Below are positions 7,916-14,163 of a DNA stretch of 16,284 nt, piece after piece (position 1 is the first letter of the stretch; each line of letters begins with the position of its first letter). Made by a program: the position numbers and the translations under genes. Under the pieces are notes generated by a model, which did no database searches, was not told the origin of the DNA, and was given only the letters and a program-made list of their open reading frames with translations. The stretch comes from an uncultured Clostridia bacterium (GTDB lineage: Bacteria > Bacillota > Clostridia > TANB77 > CAG-508): positions 1-16,284 of the forward strand of contig CAJFQT010000020.1 of assembly GCA_904419095.1 (NCBI GenBank), given 5' to 3'.

Positions 7916-8068
7916 AACAAAGGAGGAAAATATTATGGAGAATGCATCAAAAGCATTAATTATAGCGGGAGCTATATTGCTTGCAATATTATTAATTTCA
8001 CTTGGTATAATGATATTTAATCAAGCACAAGATACAGTTTCAGGAAGTGGAATGGATCAAGCAGCTGT
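7916..8068 (+). repeat. Tandem gene duplication, copy 2 (RBS plus N-terminal coding half)
   Basis: Second copy of the 153-bp block at 7439-7591, differing at five synonymous third or first codon positions. The identical ribosome binding site and spacing imply equal translation of both copies. The intergenic DNA upstream of the block (7860-7915) is not related to that upstream of copy 1. Confidence 0.9.
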
Positions 8069-8345
8069 TACATCTTTTAATAATCAATTATTAAAATATG
8101 AAGGCAGTAAAAAAGGAACAATGGTTAAAGCTATGATACAAGAAGTTTTAGCAATAAATGCAGAATCAGATAATAACGATTCTATTTCGGTACAAGTTCA
8201 ATTCAATAGTGAGGCTGCAACAACGACTCCAACAACTTCAAGAATTATAAATAATAATACATATGAAATTGTAATGGGGTATGACGGTAGTTCTAATAGA
8301 ATAAATAAAATAACTGTTACAGGTACTTTTTCTGCTGCGTCTTAA
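7935..8345 (+). CDS. Putative major pilin-like subunit, MENASKAL family, copy 2
   Basis: A 136-residue paralogue of the 7458 product with identical residues 1-45 and a conserved middle (FNNQLLKYEG, MIQEVLAINAE, RIINNNTYE). The C-terminal third diverges: it has a Thr-rich loop (AATTTPTTS) in place of the other copy's loop and ends TVTGTFSAAS. Conservation is strongest in the membrane/assembly half and weakest in exposed loops. This fits subunits that share a polymer core while varying the surface, for example under immune or phage pressure; that reading is inference. The copies may also form mixed filaments. The gene sits 75 nt after copy 1, with no terminator between them. Confidence 0.78.
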   Translation: MENASKALIIAGAILLAILLISLGIMIFNQAQDTVSGSGMDQAAVTSFNNQLLKYEGSKKGTMVKAMIQEVLAINAESDNNDSISVQVQFNSEAATTTPTTSRIINNNTYEIVMGYDGSSNRINKITVTGTFSAAS

Positions 8346-8410
8346 TAATGTAGAACTGTTTTTACTTATTAAAAGGAAAAAATTTACTTTGGAAAGGAAG
8401 GTGAATACTA

Positions 8411-9058
8411 ATGGAAAATGCTGTGGAAGCTTTGAAAATTGCTGGTTCAGTCCTATTATTTGTTATGGCACTTTCTGTTAGTATTGTAGCCTTTGGACAA
8501 GCAAGACAAACATCAGATGTTATTTTAGATTATAGAGACAGAGAAACGGAATATATAAATGGTGATTATTATTATGAAGCAACAGGCTTAGAGCGCACAG
8601 TTAGTTTTGAAACAATTATACCATCTATATTTAGAGCATATAGTGAACAATATAAAATTGTTTTTGAGGGGCTAACAGAGCCAATTTATACATATAAAAA
8701 TGCACGAAATGAAAAAGAAGATAGATATATAATTGATTTGGATTATGATGCAAATATTATAAATAGTAATGATAGGGCACAAGGATATACAACTTTTTTG
8801 AATGCAATAATATATGGGATAAAAGAAGAGAGATTTTCTACTTGGTATGAGACTCCAAGTAAGGAAGTTATATTACCAGCACAGAGTCTATATGACAGAT
8901 TGAAAGGTAAACAAATTAAAGAATATTTAGGTGTATATTATCCATCAGAAACTGCTGATGAGAATGATACAACTACAATAGATACTAATACTACACAAGA
9001 TGAAGTTCCTGAGTCTAATAAACAGGAAAAAAGAATTATTACTTATAAAATTACATAA
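8411..9058 (+). CDS. Divergent pilin-like protein (MENAVEAL)
   Basis: A 215-residue protein starting MENAVEALKIAGSVLLFVM, a variant of the MENASKAL N-terminus, with a hydrophobic helix at about 11-29 and a soluble domain. After the helix it keeps a helical segment (DYRDRETEYINGDYYYEATG) and an SFETIIPSIFRAYSEQYKI motif that parallels the LISLINKVVDYN region of its paralogues. The C-terminus is a low-complexity acidic/Thr stretch (about 185-205) ending in a basic tail. It is larger and less conserved than the tandem pair, so a minor or tip subunit is more likely than a major one. The start follows GGAAAGGAAGGTGA with normal spacing. Confidence 0.72.
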   Translation: MENAVEALKIAGSVLLFVMALSVSIVAFGQARQTSDVILDYRDRETEYINGDYYYEATGLERTVSFETIIPSIFRAYSEQYKIVFEGLTEPIYTYKNARNEKEDRYIIDLDYDANIINSNDRAQGYTTFLNAIIYGIKEERFSTWYETPSKEVILPAQSLYDRLKGKQIKEYLGVYYPSETADENDTTTIDTNTTQDEVPESNKQEKRIITYKIT

Positions 9059-9109
9059 ATTTCACATTGTAAGTATGTAATATTTATAAAACTATAAGGA
9101 GGGAGAAAA

Positions 9110-9643
9110 ATGGGAGATACAGTAATAGTAATTATTGTTATAGCACTTTCAGTAGTATTAATGTTTGTATTTCCACTAATGACAATGGCAGATAGAACAG
9201 ATGATATAGCTCAATTAACAATAGAAACCGCAACATCGGATTTTGTTAATTCAATTGTAGTAAAAGGAAAGATTACGCCAGAGGATTATCAAAGCTTTTT
9301 ACAAACAATTACTTCAACGGGAAATACTTATGATGTTGAAATTGAAGTACAAGTATTAGATGAAAATCCTGGAAAAAAGACAACACAAACAGATAGAACG
9401 ACAATAGGTGAAAATGAGTACTATATTATCACTACTTCACAAGTTTTAGATGTAATAGATCCAGATGGAGGTACACCAAAATCATATGGATTAAAAGAGG
9501 GAGATTTTGTATTTGTTAGAATAAAGAATACAAATCAAACTTTGGCACAACAATTAAAGAACTTTTTCTATACTGTAGTAGGAAATGATACATATTCACA
9601 ATCTACAGAAAAGGGAGCAATGGTTAAAGCTACAGGAAAATAA
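9110..9643 (+). CDS. TadE-like single-pass membrane protein
   Basis: A 177-residue protein starting MGDTVIVIIVIALSVVLMF, with a membrane helix at about 4-25 and an external C-terminal part. After the helix it reads MADRTDDIAQLTIETATSDF, then a predicted helix KITPEDYQSFLQTI and strands YDVEIEVQVLDENPGKK. One N-terminal helix followed by an amphipathic helix and a small beta domain is the layout of TadE/TadF-type minor pseudopilins, and the position between the subunit genes and a TadG-like gene supports it. Recognition is by architecture; I cannot confirm the family. A strong AAGGAGGGAG ribosome binding site precedes the start. Confidence 0.65.
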   Translation: MGDTVIVIIVIALSVVLMFVFPLMTMADRTDDIAQLTIETATSDFVNSIVVKGKITPEDYQSFLQTITSTGNTYDVEIEVQVLDENPGKKTTQTDRTTIGENEYYIITTSQVLDVIDPDGGTPKSYGLKEGDFVFVRIKNTNQTLAQQLKNFFYTVVGNDTYSQSTEKGAMVKATGK

Positions 9644-9663
9644 AATTCAAAATTGATAGAAGG

Positions 9664-9780
9664 TGTCCTGTAATATCTTTTTTGATAAAATAACCTAATA
9701 AAAAATTTTGTTTAGACCTACTATCATTTATATTGAGGAAGAGGTTAGGGATGTTTTTTCAAAAAAAATATTATAGGACA
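9664..9780. repeat. 117-bp imperfect inverted-repeat element, possible MITE remnant or structured RNA
   Basis: The ends TGTCCTGTAATAT (9664-9676) and ATATTATAGGACA (9768-9780) are inverted copies with one mismatch (G:T). The pairing continues inward: the TTTTTTGA run at 9678-9685 pairs with TCAAAAAA at 9759-9766, then AAAA with TTTT, then CCTAA (9694-9698) with TTAGG (9745-9749). The whole element could fold into one long hairpin. Short ends flanking a non-coding interior resemble a miniature inverted-repeat transposon, but no target-site duplication is visible directly outside. It lies in the 208-nt gap before the 870-residue gene, with no T-run to make it a clear terminator. Confidence 0.55.
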
Positions 9781-9786
9781 TTTTTG

Positions 9787-9834
9787 TATTACTAATAATT
9801 AAAATATATTAATTCAAAATTTTTATTACTAATA
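9787..9834 (+). repeat. Pair of 11-bp direct repeats before the TadG-like gene
   Basis: TATTACTAATA occurs at 9787-9797 and again at 9824-9834, 37 bp apart and close to the ribosome binding site of the 9852 gene. It might be a binding site for a regulator, or chance in AT-rich DNA. A second 11-bp pair, AATTCAAAATT at 9644-9654 and 9811-9821, brackets the neighbouring inverted repeat. Confidence 0.3.
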
Positions 9835-9851
9835 TAAAGGAAAGATGGAGT

Positions 9852-12464
9852 ATGAAATTACAAGGTTTAGCGGTAATGTTTATAATTATTATTTTACCGA
9901 TATCAATGGTTTTAGCATCATATACAGAAACTAGAGTTGAAACTTTAAGATTACAAATATCATATGATGAAAAACTTGATAGTGCTACAGCAGATGCAAT
10001 AAGTGCTTTCCAAATTAATACATATAATGGTGATGAATCTATATTTGCTAATTATAAAATGGAAGATATTCAGGCAGCAGTAAGTACATTTTATAATTCA
10101 ATGAGGACAAATTTTTCAATGGGAGGATATAATAACAGAGACATAGAAGATTTTGTTCCAGCTTTAGTGTTTATAATGTATGACGGATATTATATATATT
10201 CTCCATATCAGAATACATGGGATGAAGAAACAATAAATGAAACAAAACGATTTGTTCAAAATGGTGGAATGGCTTCATATGATGGTGGCACTACAACAGA
10301 TTATAACAGAGAATCATTATATGGATTGAAGCCATATGTATATTATAGCTGTAGATATGTAAATGGAAGTGCAGATGTTGTTATTACATATGCTTTGGAT
10401 AATTATGTTTCCATTAAGGGAAAAATAGGAAATGAAGTTGTTGATAAAAGCGGATATTTACTTTCAGATGTTCAGCTAAATAATAATATAATAACATATA
10501 GAGGAAATGCTATAACAGCGGAAAACTATAGAGAAACTGTGATTGTTGATGGACAGATTAAAAATTTACCATGTAGGAAAATTAATGGAACTAAATATTA
10601 TTATGATGAATCAACAGGTCAGACATTTCATTTCTTTAATAATCAAAAAACGGTTGATACATTGCTTACATTTGATGTAGTACAAAATAGTAATGCCGTA
10701 GAGTATTATCAGCAAGCTATTGAATTAAAAAATTATATAAATTCTCATCCAGATTTAAAAAATTTATCTACTAGAAATGCAGTTGATGAAGATGGGAATT
10801 CTTTAGAAAATGAATTTGGAAATTATGACATTTTTGAAGAATTATTTGATGGAACAATAGAGGATGAAGATTCATTATTTAATAGCCATAGATTAGATGT
10901 TATAAAATATTCTGTTGAAAGAAATCTTTCTGTTGCAATTACAAATTATAATAATTATTCAACGGCTACAACTAATTTTCAAATGCCTCAGTTAAAAGAT
11001 TATGAATGGGATCAAATTTCAAATAATATATCTATGATTAGCTTTTTACAAGGTTTGCCAATAGGTGCTAAGATTTATAATGGATATTCAATAGTCTCAA
11101 ATAATAAAAATGCAGAATATGTTTCAGAAGATTCTATTTATATTCTTACTTCAGATAATGTGTATCATAATGTAAAAGATTCAGACTTATATGATGGAAG
11201 TGAAAATATTTCAGGAGCAGTAGGATATTATAATATAAATTTTGAAAGAAAATCTGCTTATGATACTTCTGGAATTAGAAATTATTATTATCCTGTTGAA
11301 AATGCTACTGGATGTTATAATAGTATTGTTAATAGAAGAGATGTTTCAGATGATAAGATTTCTGATATGTTAAATGGTACAGGTGAACTGGCTAGAGTTT
11401 ATTATACAGCTTTGGGAAGAGAACGATATGGGCAATATAGAGCTTCAAATAATACTAATTATACAACGAGTATAGGAGATGATGTGACAGAAAATGATTT
11501 GAAGATAAATGCAACAGTAACATATAATGATATACAAAGTGAGGCAACAGTTACATTAACTATTACAGGAGATGGGGCAGATACAGCAATAATTTCATAT
11601 GATAATGTTCCTGGATTAGAAAGAATTAATGATACAACTTACAGATGTACTCAAAATGGACAATATACATTTAGAGTACAAAGTGCAGATGGAACTCAAA
11701 ATGTAAGTAGAACTGTAAATATAAATGCAATTTATTCTAATGAAGATTTTGTAAAATATAATGTAAAACCAGGTGATTATATAAGGTATGAAGTACCAAG
11801 TAATGCAATAAGTATTTTATCTAATGAGTCAGGTTATGAAAATACGCAAGTTATTAATACGCAAAATTATAGTTCTGGAAGTTGGCAAGTTTTATATAAT
11901 GACACAGAACATGGTTATGGGTTACAGATAATTTCAACTAGAGATGTAACAAACGGAAATGGCCTATATTTAAGAGGTCAGTCAGGATATAATAATAGTG
12001 TATCTATATTGAATACGATAGCTAGTCAGTTTGTTAATTCAACATATGCAGAATGGGGAAGAGGATTAGGACTAAATCCTGCAAATCCAGTAGATACTCC
12101 AAATAATGCAGAACTATTATGGGGAGGAGATAGTGGATGTAAGGATTATGATAGTAATTATACACAAGATTTAACTCAATTAAGGTCATATGGATTGTTA
12201 AGAGATAGCACAGATGTATGGTTAGCTTCAAGAAATTACGATGCACAATTTGAAAATGGTGAAGGATATCATAGATGGAGTGTTAGAGCATTTTCAATTT
12301 CTGGTACTGAAGAAGATAAGATGATATTTGAGCAAAATTACAATGATAGTAATCAAGAGAAAACAGAAAGAGCAGGAGTTAGACCAGTTATAAAATTGAG
12401 AGATAATATTAGAATTGTAAGTGGTGATGGTACTATTTCAAATCCTTATGTGATTTCTATGTAG
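9852..12464 (+). CDS. TadG-like large surface protein with Ig-like and WLASR/VRPV domains
   Basis: An 870-residue protein. Residues about 5-24 form one hydrophobic helix with little in front of it (MKLQGLAVMFIIII...), followed by ETRVETLRLQISYDEKLDSA and TADAISAFQIN. This resembles the helix after the membrane anchor in TadG/TadE-type proteins, where an LQ-x-AxDAAAxA-like pattern is common. A large extracellular part follows. Residues about 546-628 look like a bacterial Ig-like beta domain (ATVTLTITGDGADTAIISYD ... GQYTFRVQSADG). From about 634 comes a module opening NVKPGDYIRYEV and containing SGSWQVLY, VWLASRNYD (near 788) and GVRPVIKL (near 843); I recognise this as the domain often found on surface proteins of gut Clostridia (DUF6273-like). 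It may be an adhesin-like minor or tip component. AAAGGAAAG serves as ribosome binding site. No sortase motif or C-terminal anchor is present. Confidence 0.75.
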   Translation: MKLQGLAVMFIIIILPISMVLASYTETRVETLRLQISYDEKLDSATADAISAFQINTYNGDESIFANYKMEDIQAAVSTFYNSMRTNFSMGGYNNRDIEDFVPALVFIMYDGYYIYSPYQNTWDEETINETKRFVQNGGMASYDGGTTTDYNRESLYGLKPYVYYSCRYVNGSADVVITYALDNYVSIKGKIGNEVVDKSGYLLSDVQLNNNIITYRGNAITAENYRETVIVDGQIKNLPCRKINGTKYYYDESTGQTFHFFNNQKTVDTLLTFDVVQNSNAVEYYQQAIELKNYINSHPDLKNLSTRNAVDEDGNSLENEFGNYDIFEELFDGTIEDEDSLFNSHRLDVIKYSVERNLSVAITNYNNYSTATTNFQMPQLKDYEWDQISNNISMISFLQGLPIGAKIYNGYSIVSNNKNAEYVSEDSIYILTSDNVYHNVKDSDLYDGSENISGAVGYYNINFERKSAYDTSGIRNYYYPVENATGCYNSIVNRRDVSDDKISDMLNGTGELARVYYTALGRERYGQYRASNNTNYTTSIGDDVTENDLKINATVTYNDIQSEATVTLTITGDGADTAIISYDNVPGLERINDTTYRCTQNGQYTFRVQSADGTQNVSRTVNINAIYSNEDFVKYNVKPGDYIRYEVPSNAISILSNESGYENTQVINTQNYSSGSWQVLYNDTEHGYGLQIISTRDVTNGNGLYLRGQSGYNNSVSILNTIASQFVNSTYAEWGRGLGLNPANPVDTPNNAELLWGGDSGCKDYDSNYTQDLTQLRSYGLLRDSTDVWLASRNYDAQFENGEGYHRWSVRAFSISGTEEDKMIFEQNYNDSNQEKTERAGVRPVIKLRDNIRIVSGDGTISNPYVISM

Positions 12465-12500
12465 AATTTAATTGATATAAATTAATTTAATAATAAAATA

Positions 12501-12551
12501 AAAAATAGCAAATATTTTTCATGTAAGATGAATATTTGCTGTTTTTTTTTT
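12501..12551 (+). terminator. Rho-independent terminator closing the pilus cluster
   Basis: AGCAAATATT (12507-12516) pairs with AATATTTGCT (12531-12540), with an inner CAT/ATG in the loop, an A-run before and a ten-T run at 12542-12551 after. It lies 36 nt after the stop of the 870-residue gene. The opposing A-run may let it act weakly on the other strand. Confidence 0.88.
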
Positions 12552-12624
12552 GAGAATAAAATATTTAAAAATTTAGCTTAACCATTTTTTTATTATATGA
12601 TAAAATTTTAAATTTAACATTTTT

Positions 12625-12653
12625 GAATACATTTTCTTTAAAAGTTAATAATA
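12625..12653 (+). promoter_or_regulatory. Possible forespore (SigF/SigG-like) promoter of spoIVB
   Basis: GAATA (12625-12629), 17 nt, then AATAATA (12647-12653) matches the SigG/SigF pattern GMATR ... CATWMTA except for the first base of the -10. spoIVB is known to be a forespore gene under SigF/SigG control in Bacillus. The 148 nt from 12552 to 12699 are almost pure A/T, so a chance match is quite possible. Confidence 0.25.
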
Positions 12654-12699
12654 AAAATAATACATTTATATTTAAATTGATTAAAGAAAAGAGGAAAAA

Positions 12700-13935
12700 A
12701 TGAAAAAAAAATTAAAAATAATTTTATTATTAGTAATTTTAATAATTTTATATATCTATACTATTGCAATAGGATATTTACCAGATAATATTGTTTTATT
12801 TGAAGGAGAAGATTTACAAATTCCTTCTATATTTGGACTTCTTTTTAATATAGAAAGTGAAAGCAAAACATTAGAAACATCTGCTAATACTTCAAATAAA
12901 ATATCAGATAAAGTAGGAGTTACAAATATGGAAGTAAGTCTTTTTAATAAGTTATTTATTAAAGAAGTTGAAGTTAGTGTATTACCAAAAACTAAGGTAA
13001 TACCAGTAGGAAATTTGGCAGGCGTAAAACTATATACAAATGGAGTATTAGTAGTTGGCATGTCAGAAATTCAGGGAATGGATAATAAATTATATAAACC
13101 ATATGAGAAAACGGGAATAGAAGAAGGAGATACAATTATTTCAATTAACAGTCAAACTATTCATAATACAGAGGATTTAATTGAAAGTGTAAATGAATCA
13201 TCAGGGAATGAAATAAAAATAGATTATGTAAGAGACAATCAAACTTTACAATGTAGTATGACACCTGTAAAAACTTCAGAGGAAGAGTATAAGTTGGGTT
13301 TGTGGGTGAGAGATAGTGCAGCAGGAGTTGGTACAGTTACTTTTTATGAGCCAAAATCAGGTTCTTTTGGTGCATTAGGACATGGAATTGTTGATATAGA
13401 TACAGAAAAATTAATAGATATTTCATCAGGAGAATTTGTGACAACAAAGATTTTAAATGTTCAAAAAGGGGAAAAAGGAAGTCCAGGAAAAATACAAGGA
13501 ACAATAGAGAATCAAAAAAATATCGGAGTAATATCAAAAAATACTAAATTTGGAATATATGGAAAAGTTGATAATATAGATACTTTGAATTTACAAAATT
13601 CAGAAGAAATGGAAGTAGCATCTCGAGATGAGATTCATACTGGACAAGCAACTATTTTATCTACTTTAGAAAATGGTAATACAGAAAAATATAATATTGA
13701 AATAGTTAAAATTTTTAAAGATAATAATTATGATAATAAAAGTATGCAAATAAAGGTAACAGATGAAAGGTTATTAAATAAAACAGGGGGAATAATTCAA
13801 GGAATGTCCGGTTCGCCAATTGTGCAAGATGGAAAATTTATAGGTGCAGTTACACATGTTTTAGTAAATAATCCAGAAGAAGGATATGCAGTTTTTGGTG
13901 ATATAATGCTTAAACAATTAAATCTTAATAATTAG
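12700..13935 (+). CDS. spoIVB: SpoIVB, forespore signalling serine protease (S55)
   Basis: A 411-residue protein that in sporulating Firmicutes is secreted from the forespore and cleaves SpoIVFA, releasing the SpoIVFB protease to activate SigK; it also undergoes autoproteolysis. A basic N-terminus and membrane helix (about 3-27) provide export. A PDZ domain follows at about 101-200 (GVLVVGM ... GIEEGDTIISINSQTI). The S55 peptidase domain contains LGHGIVDIDT with His228, and GGIIQGMSGSPIVQDG with the nucleophile region GMSGSP at 368-373. It ends in the family signature GAVTHVLVNNPEEGYAVFGD. Length is close to the Bacillus protein, with all landmarks intact. The start follows AAAGAGGAAAAA. It is the strongest evidence that the host makes endospores. 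spo0A, the frequent next gene, is absent. Confidence 0.96.
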   Translation: MKKKLKIILLLVILIILYIYTIAIGYLPDNIVLFEGEDLQIPSIFGLLFNIESESKTLETSANTSNKISDKVGVTNMEVSLFNKLFIKEVEVSVLPKTKVIPVGNLAGVKLYTNGVLVVGMSEIQGMDNKLYKPYEKTGIEEGDTIISINSQTIHNTEDLIESVNESSGNEIKIDYVRDNQTLQCSMTPVKTSEEEYKLGLWVRDSAAGVGTVTFYEPKSGSFGALGHGIVDIDTEKLIDISSGEFVTTKILNVQKGEKGSPGKIQGTIENQKNIGVISKNTKFGIYGKVDNIDTLNLQNSEEMEVASRDEIHTGQATILSTLENGNTEKYNIEIVKIFKDNNYDNKSMQIKVTDERLLNKTGGIIQGMSGSPIVQDGKFIGAVTHVLVNNPEEGYAVFGDIMLKQLNLNN

Positions 13936-13962
13936 AAATTTAGTTTAACATTAAGGTGAATT

Positions 13963-14022
13963 TTTTAAAAGTTGATATATAAATGTTTTTTGTTAAAAAT
14001 ATTTATATATCAACTTTTAAAA
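13963..14022. terminator. Perfect 22-bp inverted repeat after spoIVB, probable terminator hairpin
   Basis: Bases 13963-13984 and 14001-14022 are exact reverse complements (key core AAAAGTTGATATATAAAT). The 16-nt loop can itself close with TTTTT/AAAAA, making up to about 28 pairs with a TGTT tip. The stem is nearly all A/T and no free T-run follows, so it is atypical as a Rho-independent terminator. It could instead stabilise the spoIVB mRNA 3' end or be a small mobile-element remnant. Confidence 0.6.
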
Positions 14023-14070
14023 TACTTTTGAAACATATTCAAACTAATTCGTTGTAAGGGAGGTGATAGT

Positions 14071-14121
14071 ATGGAAAACAATGAATTTGATATAAAAGTA
14101 ATAAAGCAAAAATTAGGCTGA
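14071..14121 (+). CDS. 16-residue ORF with near-perfect ribosome binding site
   Basis: ATG at 14071 opens MENNEFDIKVIKQKLG and stops at TGA 14119-14121. Its leader AAGGGAGGTGATAGT matches the 16S anti-Shine-Dalgarno tail over GGAGGTGAT, with 7 nt between GGAGG and ATG, one of the best sites in the window. The stop abuts the left arm of the bidirectional terminator, so the transcript would be little more than this ORF and a terminator. It could be a true microprotein, a leader peptide, or the 5' remnant of a deleted gene. It has no hydrophobic segment and no recognised relative; the product is unknown. Confidence 0.4.
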   Translation: MENNEFDIKVIKQKLG

Positions 14122-14163
14122 AAAATAACACATATTAATGGGAAAATATGTGTTATTTTTTTT
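14121..14163. terminator. Bidirectional terminator between the small ORF and murC
   Basis: AAAAATAACACATA (14121-14134) and TATGTGTTATTTTT (14147-14160) are perfect 14-bp arms around a 12-nt loop. The + strand reads out in eight T (14156-14163) and the - strand in five T. The right arm overlaps the last codons and stop of murC (14153), so murC transcription would end within or just past its own stop. Confidence 0.85.

Noticed and set aside
7439..8068. CRISPR or phase-variation repeat array
   Set aside because: There are only two copies, 477 bp apart, and they are coding; this is a gene duplication.
9664..9780. Certain transposon call for the inverted repeat
   Set aside because: No transposase and no target-site duplication next to the ends; kept as an open finding only.
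12034..12246. Open frame on the minus strand inside the TadG-like gene
   Set aside because: Low-complexity Leu/His/Tyr product opposite a conserved domain; antisense shadow.
12756..13537. Two minus-strand open frames (12756-13061 and 13337-13537) across spoIVB
   Set aside because: They are opposite the PDZ and peptidase regions of a clear spoIVB and have no translation signals.
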